This document shows positions 1 to 8,322 of a stretch of DNA of 64,000 nucleotides, piece after piece. The stretch covers positions 1 to 64,000 of the forward strand of contig NZ_NSKD01000005.1 in the NCBI RefSeq assembly GCF_002286965.1. The letters run 5' to 3'. A model generated the notes under the pieces. The model did not search any database and was not told the origin of the DNA. It was given only the letters and a program-made list of their open reading frames with translations. The number at the start of each line of letters is the position of its first letter. The first letter of the stretch is position 1. The stretch is from Halovibrio salipaludis. GTDB taxonomy: Bacteria; Pseudomonadota; Gammaproteobacteria; Pseudomonadales; Oleiphilaceae. The translations under genes and the position numbers were made by a program.

Positions 1-134
1 GTAAACGGGGCCAGCACTTTGGCCAACTGCCCGGCGTCGGTGGCCACTTCCCGCTGTTCCATGACATTGCCCTGCTCATCCACAACGGCAACAGCACTTG
101 ATTTGGAAGCCAGATCGATGCCAGCGTAATTCAT
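1..134 (-). CDS. IS110-family transposase, N-terminal part (cut by window edge)
   Basis: The 44 visible codons begin MNYAGIDLASKSSAVAVVDE, the RNase H-like opening of IS110/IS1111-type DEDD transposases, with the first catalytic Asp in GIDLASK. These enzymes excise and insert the element as a circle, and in characterised members the target is chosen by an element-encoded bridge RNA. The ATG at 132-134 is preceded by a gaggagg Shine-Dalgarno about 8 bases upstream. The C-terminal half lies outside the window, so intactness is unknown. The family call is firm; the IS110 versus IS1111 subgroup is not decidable here. Confidence 0.85.
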   Translation of the reverse strand, partial: MNYAGIDLASKSSAVAVVDEQGNVMEQREVATDAGQLAKVLAPF

Positions 135-135
135 C

Positions 136-199
136 GGACAACCTCCTCTTCTGCTGAGGCTCTTCGGGTGACCTCGTTTCTCATTGGCGGAGGTTGTCC
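136..199 (-). promoter_or_regulatory. Inverted repeat that can hide the transposase Shine-Dalgarno
   Basis: Two perfect 11-base arms, ggacaacctcc at 136-146 and ggaggttgtcc at 189-199, face each other across 42 bases. On the transposase strand the 3' arm contains the Shine-Dalgarno immediately before the ATG, so any transcript starting upstream of 199 could fold and block translation. This resembles protection of other IS elements from read-through transcription, but that function is inference. Confidence 0.6.
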
Positions 200-241
200 T
201 CTTCCTTCCGGCCCGATCAAGGCCTGCCCGCTTTATCCCAT

Positions 242-283
242 CTCCTACAACGGGATATCGCCCTACTGAACGCTATAGGCCAT
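242..283 (+). repeat. Half REP element plus conserved tail, next to the IS end
   Basis: The 42 bases starting ctcctacaacggg and ending tataggccat match 4871-4911 with only a few differences. At 4.8 kb this segment is the right arm and tail of a complete REP palindrome; here the left arm is missing and IS sequence takes its place. The copy ends at the 3' end of the DUF3325 gene. The two copies are direct repeats flanking the iron operon. Confidence 0.75.
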
Positions 284-595
284 TCAGTGACGTAACGCCG
301 TAACGACCTCAATACAACGGGGCTTCCAGGTCAGAGCCAGGGCCACTGCAAACCCACCGGCAACGAGCGCCATCACCCACAGCGGCACACCGAAATGAGC
401 CGCGTCACGCAGCAGCGCCCAGACCAGGGAGAGCAGCAACCAGAGCGCACCGCCCAGGCGAAGCCGCCGGATGCGTGCGCGGCCGGGTGTTCCGCCCCTG
501 ACCGCGCGCCAGTGCCTTTCCTGGCTGAGTGCCAGCCAGGCCATACCGGTGTAGGCGCAGGCGAATACCGCCAGCAACAGTAGCCCGTCAACCAA
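284..595 (-). CDS. DUF3325 family small membrane protein
   Basis: A 103-residue hydrophobic protein with about three membrane segments, beginning with a helix of the type LLLLAVFACAYTG. Size, hydropathy and position as last gene after a TonB receptor, DUF3649 and PepSY genes match DUF3325 proteins of siderophore-uptake operons. It overlaps the PepSY gene by 8 bases, indicating translational coupling. The start codon appears to be TTG at 593-595 with a good gaggtggag Shine-Dalgarno; no ATG fits better. The molecular role is unknown; iron-related assistance at the inner membrane is inferred from context. Confidence 0.75.
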   Translation of the reverse strand: MVDGLLLLAVFACAYTGMAWLALSQERHWRAVRGGTPGRARIRRLRLGGALWLLLSLVWALLRDAAHFGVPLWVMALVAGGFAVALALTWKPRCIEVVTALRH

Positions 596-2123
596 ACTCC
601 ACCTCCCGGAGCCTGACGGCCCTGTGCTGTGTCAGCCGCCGGGCACTCCACACGGCCACGGCGGCCCCGGCGAGCAGCATCAGGTCCATACCCGCCACCG
701 GCCAGTAGCCCTCGGCCAGTGTCTTCAGCAGGTGATCGCCGGTGGTCACCGCGTTCAGGGCCACCGCCGCCACCGCCAGCATGGCTATGGCCCAGCACTG
801 CCCGCGCCAGGCATCACTGCGTTGCAGCCAGCCATGGACGAAGGCGCCGAGCCACACCAGGAAGAAGACCCAGACCTCCAGGGCCGCCCGCTCATAACCG
901 GCAAAGCGGGCCTCCAGCGGCAGGAGCCGGTTGGCCACGAAGAACGCCAGGGTGGCCAGGATAATGCCGGTTACGGAGCCGACCGTGAGCCCTTCAACAA
1001 GCCGGAACGCGCCCTGCCCCGCATGGCGCTTGCGCCGGGCCTGGAGCCAGAAGATGAAGCCGGTGACGATCATCACGCAGCCCGACAGTCCCCCGCCAAA
1101 ATACAGCCAGCGCAGGGGCCAGTGGTCGAACTGGATGAAATGCAGGCCACTGATGAAGCGCTGGGTCTTCATCAACGGCATGGCCTCGAACCGGAACAGC
1201 ACCTCGCCGGTGCCCCCATCGAAATAAAGCTGGTCGCGGTTGATGCGCACCATGTTCTGGTTGGAACGCCGCATCTCCACGTAGGAAGCCGCATCGCCCG
1301 GATGCCACACACGGACAAACGCCGGCCCTTCGCCCGACCACGCCGCGCGGGCCCGCTCAAGCATGGGCTCAAGGGGAGCCAGCGTACCGGGCTCGCCGGC
1401 GGGCGGACGGCTGAAACGGCCCAGGCCCTCCTCGATGAAGCGCCCCTGGGGATCGGCCGCGTCGTCGTAGGCCAGCGTGGCCGCATCGGGGAAGTAGATG
1501 TTGACGAAGATGACCAACCCGGAGAGCGTCATAATGAAATGGAACGGCAGGCCGACCACCCCGGTCAGGTTGTGGAGGTCCAGGTTGGCACGCCCGAGCC
1601 GCTTGTGCGCCCGGAAGGTGAACAGGTCCTGAATCGGCTTGCGGTGAACCACCAGGCCGGAGACCAGAAGCGACAACATGGCCATCCCGGCCAGTCCCAC
1701 CAGCCAGTACCCAAGCTGCCCCGCCTTCAGGTGCAACGAGAAGTGGAATGGAAAAATGAACTCACTGCCGGCGAGCGTGCCCTGCGGGGGCAGCGGTCGG
1801 CCAGTGCCGGGCTCCAGGTCAACGAACTGCAGGTCACCCCCGGCATCCGGATAATACAGCCGCATCTGAGGCGAGCGTGAAGTGGGCAGCATCAAGCGCC
1901 AGCGCGAGGCATCCGGCGCCACCTTCCGGGCGCTGGCCAGGGCCGGCGCCAGGGAGAGTGACTCGGGCGGCTCGAGCCGCGTGGCCGGCATCATCCACCG
2001 GTCGATTTCCTTATCGAACACACTCAGGCTGCCCATCCAGAAGATGGCGAACAGCAGCGCCCCCAGAACCAGCCCAACCCAGGTGTGCTGCCAGCGCATG
2101 GATTCACGCCAGGAGGCCACCAT
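588..2123 (-). CDS. PepSY-associated TM helix protein (iron-regulated membrane protein)
   Basis: A 511-residue inner-membrane protein of the PepSY_TM family. It has an N-terminal membrane helix after RWQHTWVGLVLG, a periplasmic PepSY region, paired helices near residues 140-210 with conserved His (HLKAGQLGYW, HNLTGVVGLPFHF), and further helices including a C-terminal hydrophobic block. Family members accompany siderophore receptors and are proposed to reduce ferric-siderophore in the periplasm (FpvG/FoxB-like), with the histidines as candidate haem ligands. The ATG abuts the stop of the DUF3649 gene, so this is the third gene of the operon. A slightly later ATG (codon 9) is possible. Confidence 0.85.
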   Translation of the reverse strand: MVASWRESMRWQHTWVGLVLGALLFAIFWMGSLSVFDKEIDRWMMPATRLEPPESLSLAPALASARKVAPDASRWRLMLPTSRSPQMRLYYPDAGGDLQFVDLEPGTGRPLPPQGTLAGSEFIFPFHFSLHLKAGQLGYWLVGLAGMAMLSLLVSGLVVHRKPIQDLFTFRAHKRLGRANLDLHNLTGVVGLPFHFIMTLSGLVIFVNIYFPDAATLAYDDAADPQGRFIEEGLGRFSRPPAGEPGTLAPLEPMLERARAAWSGEGPAFVRVWHPGDAASYVEMRRSNQNMVRINRDQLYFDGGTGEVLFRFEAMPLMKTQRFISGLHFIQFDHWPLRWLYFGGGLSGCVMIVTGFIFWLQARRKRHAGQGAFRLVEGLTVGSVTGIILATLAFFVANRLLPLEARFAGYERAALEVWVFFLVWLGAFVHGWLQRSDAWRGQCWAIAMLAVAAVALNAVTTGDHLLKTLAEGYWPVAGMDLMLLAGAAVAVWSARRLTQHRAVRLREVEFG

Positions 2124-2423
2124 TCAGGCCACCCCCGGCGCCAGGCTCACCATCACCCAGGCGGCCAGACTCCCGCCACCCAGCACCAGCCACAGCGTGA
2201 GCAGGCGCTGTTCGGCAAAGGCCCAGAGCGATACCCCCAGGTAGACCAGGAAGCCCAGCATGGCGGCCAGTACGACCGCCTCGCTGCGCGGCAGGACGGC
2301 ACTCAACAGCCAGGCCAGCAGCACCACCGCCGCCAGGCTGAATCCGTAACCACCCGCCACCGCGAGCCCAATCCGTTGAACCGTGCGAAGCCATCCCTGG
2401 GCCATACCGCCACTCGTGCTCAT
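2124..2423 (-). CDS. DUF3649 family membrane protein of the iron-uptake operon
   Basis: A 99-residue protein with three predicted membrane helices. I place the start at the ATG at 2421-2423 (MSTSGGMAQG), 7 bases after the TonB-receptor stop, because the longer open frame overlaps the receptor and its extra N-terminus is low-complexity antisense sequence. Size, hydropathy and gene order (receptor, DUF3649, PepSY, DUF3325) match this family, whose biochemical role is not established. It is probably co-regulated by Fur with the receptor. Confidence 0.8.
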   Translation of the reverse strand: MSTSGGMAQGWLRTVQRIGLAVAGGYGFSLAAVVLLAWLLSAVLPRSEAVVLAAMLGFLVYLGVSLWAFAEQRLLTLWLVLGGGSLAAWVMVSLAPGVA

Positions 2424-2430
2424 TGCTGTC

Positions 2431-4581
2431 TCAGAAGTCCACCTCGTAACCCAGGGTGAAGGTGCGGCCACGTCCGGCGAAGAACTGGTTGGCCCCATCC
2501 CGCGCCGTCTGGGAATAGTAGGTGATGTAGTCCTCATCCAGCAGGTTCTCGATGCCCAGGCTCGCCTTGCCCACTGGCAGGCGGTAGCTCATGGCCGCAT
2601 CCACCAGGGTATAGCCCCGGAAGTGCCGGAGGTTGGGATTGGACTGATCCTCGTTGGTATCGTTGAAGTTGTGACTGCCCTGCAACTGGGTCGAGAACCG
2701 CTCGCCCCAGAGTGCCTGCCACTTCAGCGTCAGCCGCTCGGGCGCCACATTGAAGCCGGTGAGATCGGTATCCACCCTGCCATCCCCGTCGGTATCGGAC
2801 TCGCCCTGGTTGAACGCGTAAAGCAGCTCCAGGGTGTGCGCCTCGTTCAGGTCCCATTCGGCGTTAACGTCCACGCCCTGGATCTCGACCTTCTCGCGCT
2901 TGCCCACAAAGGTGGTGCCCTCCTGGGTCAGGCGCTCGCCAATATCGGAGTTTGACTCGTAATAGCTCGCCTCGAACCGGTAATTCGGCCCCTTGAAGCG
3001 GACACCAATCTCGCGGTTGTCGGTGACGATGGGCACCAGCTGGACCAGGGAATCCACGTCCTGGTTGGGTTGATCAATACCGCGCAGCGCCCGCCCCGCA
3101 TCCGGTAGCCCGAAGCCTTCCGAGAGGTTACCAAACACCTGGAAGCCGGGCGTCACCTGGTAAACGGCGCCCACATTGAACAGGGTCTCGTTGAAGTCCG
3201 GGCTGCCACCATCAACCTGAACCAGGTCCTGGGTGACATCACTGCGGTCAATGGTGTTATAGCTTTCAACATTGAGCTGCGCGTACTCGTAGCGCACCCC
3301 GGAATGCACGGAAAGCGCATCCGTCACCGCAAAATCGGCCTGCAGGAAGGCCGCCACGTTGTGCAGCTGGGACTCCGGCACATAGGTGCGCCCCGTCTGC
3401 ACCAGCATCTGCTGGGTTTCATCCTGGAGCAAATCCACCCCGGTGGTCAGGTCGAGACGGTCATCGATCATCCCTTCCCGGGTGAAGGTGAACTTGGCCC
3501 CCACCTTGTCCGACTCGGTCCGGGTCTGGTCCAGGCGATCATTGCCGTCCTCATCCTCATAGGGAAACGCCGTGGGATGGGTCCCGAACTGGGCGCGGAA
3601 GCGCTGGTAGTACAGCTGCGTATCAACCTGGTTGCCGTGCCAGTCACTGTGGCTGTACGCCAGGTTCGCGGTGGTGGAGCGGTTGAAGGGCGCGTCGCCG
3701 ACAGGCGTGCCCTCGCGTGAGGTCGTCGGCGTACCCTGGCTCCGGTCGCCGGGCACGGCCACGTAATCGTTGTTGCTCTCCAGGTTGAAATGGTTCACCG
3801 AGAGCTCAACGTTCTGCTCGCTGTCGAGCCAATGCCCCACCTTGGTGAACACATCGTAGCTGGTGGAGTCCTGGACCTCGCCGGAGATCTCATCGATCCC
3901 CACCGTGCGGCCCTTGCCGTCGTAGAACAGGCCGCGCTCGTGCAGGGTGGCGCCGGTCTGATAGTCCCAGTCCCCCTGCTGACCGCTGACCCGGTAATTC
4001 AGCTTATACCCGGTGCCCTCGCCATGGACGCCATCGTCCGTGGTCATCTGGACACCCGCATGCTGGTTGAGCTGCCCGCTCTCGGGGCGCCGGGTCACAT
4101 AGTTGATGATGCCACCGGTCGCGCCCAGGCCGTGCTCCGCACTGGCCCCGTGGATCACCTCGATGCGCTCAACCATGTCCAGGTCAATGGTATAGCCATC
4201 CCGCGCACTGTCGCGCAGCGGGTTGGACTGGGGAACCCCGTCCACCATGATCAGCGCCTCCCGACCCCGGAAGGTTTCGCCGGAATTGGTGAGCTTCTGG
4301 CGGCCCGGCGAATAGCCCGGGATCAGGTTATTGAGGATCTGGCCCCGGTCCTGGGTGAACTGCTGCTGCCGCTCAATCTGCTCGCGCGTGATCACCGTGA
4401 CCTTCTGCGGCGTTTCGCCTTCAGACGTCTTGGCACGGGTAGCGGAAACGGTGATGGGCGCCAGCGATAGATCTTTCTCCCCGGCATGGGCGGGTGCGAC
4501 CGCGGCCATCATCCACCAGGGCGACAGGGTGGACGCCATGGTCACGGCCAGAAAACGGCGTCGTCGGGACTCTGATTGCAT
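2431..4581 (-). CDS. TonB-dependent outer-membrane receptor (siderophore type)
   Basis: The mature receptor imports a ferric-siderophore or similar ligand using TonB energy. Start chosen at the ATG at 4579-4581 (MQSESRRRRF) because aaggagt precedes it and a signal peptide ending in APAHA follows. Next come a TonB-box-like LAPITVSATR, a plug domain (VTVITREQIERQQ, LIMVDGVPQSNPLRDSA, VERIEVIHGASAEHGLGATGG) and a 22-strand barrel ending in a terminal Phe (GYEVDF), about 716 residues in all. The plug resembles catecholate/CirA-like receptors, but the substrate cannot be read from sequence. It is first gene of a four-gene operon with a Fur-box-like site upstream. Confidence 0.9.
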   Translation of the reverse strand: MQSESRRRRFLAVTMASTLSPWWMMAAVAPAHAGEKDLSLAPITVSATRAKTSEGETPQKVTVITREQIERQQQFTQDRGQILNNLIPGYSPGRQKLTNSGETFRGREALIMVDGVPQSNPLRDSARDGYTIDLDMVERIEVIHGASAEHGLGATGGIINYVTRRPESGQLNQHAGVQMTTDDGVHGEGTGYKLNYRVSGQQGDWDYQTGATLHERGLFYDGKGRTVGIDEISGEVQDSTSYDVFTKVGHWLDSEQNVELSVNHFNLESNNDYVAVPGDRSQGTPTTSREGTPVGDAPFNRSTTANLAYSHSDWHGNQVDTQLYYQRFRAQFGTHPTAFPYEDEDGNDRLDQTRTESDKVGAKFTFTREGMIDDRLDLTTGVDLLQDETQQMLVQTGRTYVPESQLHNVAAFLQADFAVTDALSVHSGVRYEYAQLNVESYNTIDRSDVTQDLVQVDGGSPDFNETLFNVGAVYQVTPGFQVFGNLSEGFGLPDAGRALRGIDQPNQDVDSLVQLVPIVTDNREIGVRFKGPNYRFEASYYESNSDIGERLTQEGTTFVGKREKVEIQGVDVNAEWDLNEAHTLELLYAFNQGESDTDGDGRVDTDLTGFNVAPERLTLKWQALWGERFSTQLQGSHNFNDTNEDQSNPNLRHFRGYTLVDAAMSYRLPVGKASLGIENLLDEDYITYYSQTARDGANQFFAGRGRTFTLGYEVDF

Positions 4582-4668
4582 CGGAACTCCTTGTTTCTTC
4601 AGGTGACAGCACAACTCATCCGTCCGACCACTGAGGTCTAGATTAAGAGGATGCAATCCTAATACCGT

Positions 4669-4683
4669 TAGTAATGGTTATCA
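4669..4683 (-). promoter_or_regulatory. Fur-box-like operator of the receptor operon
   Basis: Read on the gene strand the site is tgataaccattacta, matching the 7-1-7 Fur consensus TGATAATnATTATCA at 12 of 14 defined positions. It lies about 90 bases upstream of the receptor ATG in an AT-rich promoter region. The gene content (receptor, PepSY) makes iron repression by Fur the expected control; binding itself is inferred. Confidence 0.6.
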
Positions 4684-4821
4684 ACTGCTTTTAATGCATA
4701 TTCCTATAAACCTAAACAGAAACCACCCACGGGAATGTCACTTAATAACCATTTTTATGGGTCATTTGGCCAGTGATCCCGGGTTTCTCGCCATCCATAA
4801 TGATCAGAATTGCCGATAAAC

Positions 4822-4911
4822 CTGTAGGAGCTTGCTCGCAAGCGACCTGAAACAATCGCGAGCAAGCTCGCTCCTACAACGGGACATCGCACTACTGACC
4901 CTATAGGCCAT
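4822..4911 (+). repeat. Complete REP element with tail
   Basis: A palindromic REP of the Pseudomonas style: left arm tgtaggagcttgctcgc (4823-4839) pairs with right arm gcgagcaagctcgctcctaca (4858-4878) apart from a 4-base bulge. It is followed by a tail (to 4911) shared with 242-283. It lies between the divergent iron operon and icmF. It may stabilise transcripts or serve as an IS target; the nearby IS110 end adjoins a half copy of the same element. Confidence 0.8.
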
Positions 4912-4949
4912 GGAGCGGGGCAGTCCTTTCAGGCAGGCTAGCGACAACA

Positions 4950-7900
4950 ATGACAACCCCACTCCGTTTCATCACCTCAACATCCCTCTTCGATGGCCAC
5001 GACGCCGCCATCAACATCATGCGCCGCCTCATCCAGCAGAAAGGCGCCGAAGTCATCCACCTCGGCCACAACCGCAGCGTCGACGACATCGTCCGCGCCG
5101 CCGTCCAGGAAGACGCCGACGCCATCGCCGTCTCCTCCTACCAGGGCGGCCACAACGAGTACTTCCGCTACCTCATCGACCGCCTCAACGACGAAGGCAT
5201 CGGCCACGTCGCCGTCTTCGGAGGCGGTGGCGGCACCATCACCCCCGGCGAAATCCAGGAACTCGAAGCCTACGGCGTCGAACGCATCTACCACCCCAAC
5301 GACACCCTGAACTCAGGCCTCGTCGCCATGATCGACGACGTCGTCGAACGCGCCGAACAGCGCCGCCAACACGGCAGCAGCCAGACCCCCACCGAGGTCG
5401 CCCGCATCGCCCAGCATCTCTCCGCCATCGAAGGCGAAGCACACACCGGCGAGATCCCGGCCAGCAGCACCCCGGTCCTCGGCATCACTGGCACCGGCGG
5501 CGCCGGCAAGTCCAGCCTCACGGACGAACTCATCAACCGCTTCCTGCGCTTCTGCCCCGGCCAGCGCGTGGCCGTGCTCGCCATCGACCCCACACGCCGG
5601 CGCACCGGCGGCGCCCTGTTGGGCGACCGCATCCGCATGAACAGCCTGCGCAACGACAATGTCTTCTTCCGCTCCATGGCCACCCGGCGCTCAAACCAGG
5701 CCACCAGCGCCGTGCTCAACGACGCCATCCGCTACCTCAAACAGGCCGGGTTCGACCTGGTCATCGTCGAGACCGCCGGCATCGGCCAGTCCGACTCCGA
5801 GATCATCGACTTTGTCGACCACTCCCTCTACGTGATGACCAGCGACTTCGGCGCCGCCAGCCAGCTCGAAAAAATCGACATGCTCGACCTGGCCGACACC
5901 ATCGTCATCAACAAGTTCGAACGCGCCGGTTCCCTCGATGCCCTGCGCGACGTGCGCAAACAGTGGAAGCGCAACCACGTGCAGTTCGAGGTGGCGGATG
6001 AAAACATCCCCGTCTTCGCCACCAACGCCAGCCAGTTCAACGACGCCGGCGTCAGCGCCCTGTTCACCCACCTGGCCGACTGGCTCGAATGGCAGCCCAG
6101 CGAACGCTTCCCCTGGACGCTGCCGGACACCCACCCGCTGATCGCCGCCCACCGCACCCGCTATCTCGCAGACATCGCCGAGGACAACCGCGCCACGGGC
6201 GAGGCCATCGAACGCATGGCCGAAGCCGCGCAACAGGCCCAGACCGCGTGGAAGGCCCTGGAAGCACTGAACGACGACGCCCTGCCCGAGGCGCTGCAAC
6301 CCTTCGCCAGCACCGAGCACAGCAACGACGCCATCGCCACCCTGCGCCGCCAGTACAACGACGCCCTGCAACGCATCGACCCGCACTGGCTGGAGGAACT
6401 GCGCCAATGGCCCCAAAAGAAAGCCGGCGTGGAACGCGAGCACTACCAGTACCAGGTGCGCGACAAGACCATTGAAGGCGATAACTACAGCACCACCCTG
6501 AGCGACCTCCAGGTGCCCAAGGTCGCCCCGCCGCAGACCAAGGACTGGGGCGAACTGGTGCGCTTCCTGGCGCGGGAAAACCTGCCCGGCTATTACCCCT
6601 ACACCGCCGGCGTCTTCCCCTACCGCCGCCAGGGCGAAGACCCCACGCGCATGTTCGCTGGCGAAGGCCCGCCTGAGCGCACCAACCGCCGCTTCCACTA
6701 CCTGGCACTGAGCGAGCCCGCGGCGCGGCTCTCCACCGCCTTTGACTCCGTCACCCTCTACGGCGAGAACCCCGCCGAACGCCCGGACATCTACGGCAAG
6801 GTGGGCAACAGCGGCGTGTCCATCGCCAGCGTCGACGACATGAAAAAGCTCTTCTCCGGCTTCGACCTGTGCGACCCGACCACTTCCGTCTCCATGACCA
6901 TCAACGGCCCGGCGCCCACGATCCTGGCCTTCTTCATGAACGCCGCCATCGACCAGCAGGTGGAAAAACACCTCCACGAGACCGGCCAGTGGGAACGGGT
7001 GGAAAAGGAAATCGCCAAGCGCGACCGCCCCAGCTACAAGGGCGACCTGCCGGAAGGCAACAACGGCCTGGGCCTGGGACTGCTCGGCGTGAACGGCGAT
7101 GAAGTGGTGGACCGCGAGACCTACGAACGCATCCGCGAGACCACCCTCAAGCAGGTGCGCGGCACCGTGCAGGCGGACATCCTCAAGGAAGACCAGGCCC
7201 AGAACACCTGCATCTTCTCCACGGAATTCGCCATGCACATGATGGGCGACATCCAGCAGTACTTCATCGACCACGGCGTGCGCAACTTCTACAGCGTCTC
7301 CATCAGCGGCTACCACATCGCCGAAGCCGGCGCGAACCCCATCACCCAGCTCGCCTTCACCCTGGCCAACGGCTTCACCATCGTCGAGTACTACCTCTCA
7401 CGCGGCATGCACATCGACGACTTCGCCCCCAGCCTGAGTTTCTTCTTCAGCAACGGCATGGACCCGGAATACGCCGTGATCGGCCGCGTGGCACGCCGCA
7501 TCTGGGCCCGCGCCATGAAAAACCGCTACGCCGCCAGCGAACGCGCCCAGAAACTCAAGTACCACATCCAGACCAGCGGGCGCAGCCTCCACGCCCAGGA
7601 GATCCAGTTCAACGACATCCGCACCACCCTGCAGGCGCTCTACGCCCTCTTCGACAACTGCAACAGCCTGCACACCAACGCCTTCGACGAAGCCATCACC
7701 ACCCCCACGGAAGACTCGGTGCGCCGCGCCGTCGCCATCCAGCTCATCATCAACCGCGAGCTCGGCCTCAACGCCTGCGAAAACCCCTGGCAGGGCTCGC
7801 ACATCATCGAGCAGCTCACGGACAAAGTGGAAGAAGCCGTACTCCAGGAATTCGAACGGCTGAACGAACGCGGCGGCGTACTCGGCGCCATGGACACCAT

Positions 7901-8258
7901 GTACCAGCGCGGCAAGATCCAGGACGAATCCATGGTGTACGAACACCGCAAACACGACGGCAGCCTGCCCATCATCGGCGTGAACACCTACAAACCCAAA
8001 GAAGGCCAGGAAGCCGGCGGCGAACTGGAACTGATGCGCTCCAACGACGAAGAAAAGCACCAGCAGATTGATCAACTCAGGGCGTTCCAGGGGATTCACC
8101 ACAGCCAACGAGACTACTGGCTGGAGCAGCTACAGCAGGTGGCGGCGAACCGGGGGAATACCTTTGAGGTGTTGATGGACGCGGTTAAGCATTGTTCGTT
8201 GGGGGAGGTTTCGGAGGTGTTTTATCGGGCTGGGGGGGAGTATCGGAGGAATATGTGA
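4950..8258 (+). CDS. icmF: Fused isobutyryl-CoA mutase (adenosylcobalamin-dependent)
   Basis: IcmF interconverts isobutyryl-CoA and n-butyryl-CoA. Domain order is diagnostic: B12-binding domain with DGHDAA at residues 15-20 (His is the lower cobalt ligand), a MeaB-like GTPase chaperone with P-loop GTGGAGKS at 181-188 and NKFERAGS, then the TIM-barrel mutase domain. In the mutase, AQNTCIF carries Gln where methylmalonyl-CoA mutases have the substrate-binding Arg, and VFPY carries Phe near the mutase Tyr, supporting IcmF over MCM. Length 1102 matches the family. Codons are strongly C-ending until about 8065, then shift to G/T-ending. No strong Shine-Dalgarno is visible. It stands alone. Confidence 0.95.
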   Translation: MTTPLRFITSTSLFDGHDAAINIMRRLIQQKGAEVIHLGHNRSVDDIVRAAVQEDADAIAVSSYQGGHNEYFRYLIDRLNDEGIGHVAVFGGGGGTITPGEIQELEAYGVERIYHPNDTLNSGLVAMIDDVVERAEQRRQHGSSQTPTEVARIAQHLSAIEGEAHTGEIPASSTPVLGITGTGGAGKSSLTDELINRFLRFCPGQRVAVLAIDPTRRRTGGALLGDRIRMNSLRNDNVFFRSMATRRSNQATSAVLNDAIRYLKQAGFDLVIVETAGIGQSDSEIIDFVDHSLYVMTSDFGAASQLEKIDMLDLADTIVINKFERAGSLDALRDVRKQWKRNHVQFEVADENIPVFATNASQFNDAGVSALFTHLADWLEWQPSERFPWTLPDTHPLIAAHRTRYLADIAEDNRATGEAIERMAEAAQQAQTAWKALEALNDDALPEALQPFASTEHSNDAIATLRRQYNDALQRIDPHWLEELRQWPQKKAGVEREHYQYQVRDKTIEGDNYSTTLSDLQVPKVAPPQTKDWGELVRFLARENLPGYYPYTAGVFPYRRQGEDPTRMFAGEGPPERTNRRFHYLALSEPAARLSTAFDSVTLYGENPAERPDIYGKVGNSGVSIASVDDMKKLFSGFDLCDPTTSVSMTINGPAPTILAFFMNAAIDQQVEKHLHETGQWERVEKEIAKRDRPSYKGDLPEGNNGLGLGLLGVNGDEVVDRETYERIRETTLKQVRGTVQADILKEDQAQNTCIFSTEFAMHMMGDIQQYFIDHGVRNFYSVSISGYHIAEAGANPITQLAFTLANGFTIVEYYLSRGMHIDDFAPSLSFFFSNGMDPEYAVIGRVARRIWARAMKNRYAASERAQKLKYHIQTSGRSLHAQEIQFNDIRTTLQALYALFDNCNSLHTNAFDEAITTPTEDSVRRAVAIQLIINRELGLNACENPWQGSHIIEQLTDKVEEAVLQEFERLNERGGVLGAMDTMYQRGKIQDESMVYEHRKHDGSLPIIGVNTYKPKEGQEAGGELELMRSNDEEKHQQIDQLRAFQGIHHSQRDYWLEQLQQVAANRGNTFEVLMDAVKHCSLGEVSEVFYRAGGEYRRNM

Positions 8259-8322
8259 CTCCGCCAAACAACTCTATGATTAAACAGCGCATGTCAAAGT
8301 GGACTCCACCGACAGTTTAGGT

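Larger units (their letters stand above)
1..241 (-). mobile_element. IS110/IS1111-like insertion sequence, one end
   Basis: The element comprises the transposase 5' end plus roughly 107 bases of non-coding end (135-241). At about 241/242 the sequence switches to one that also occurs at 4871-4911 as the second half of a REP element, so the insertion boundary is placed there. Several IS110-type elements are known to target REP palindromes, which fits. The short upstream non-coding end argues mildly for an IS1111-like layout. The exact terminus is inferred from the REP comparison. Confidence 0.65.

Noticed and set aside
135-241. Bridge RNA gene in the IS end
   Set aside because: The available non-coding end is short and the other half of the element is outside the window, so a bridge RNA cannot be shown.
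624-1880. 418-aa plus-strand open frame
   Set aside because: Antisense to the PepSY gene and without recognisable protein features.
4741-4760. Second Fur-like site (aataaccatttttatgg)
   Set aside because: Too many mismatches with the consensus; only the site at 4669 is convincing.
4910-6001. 363-aa plus-strand open frame, rich in Arg, His and Pro
   Set aside because: It lies wholly in another frame of icmF, whose C-ending codons create long open shadows; its composition is not protein-like.
5691-7316. 541-aa minus-strand open frame
   Set aside because: Antisense to the icmF mutase domain, with Val/Ala/Gly repeats typical of shadow frames.
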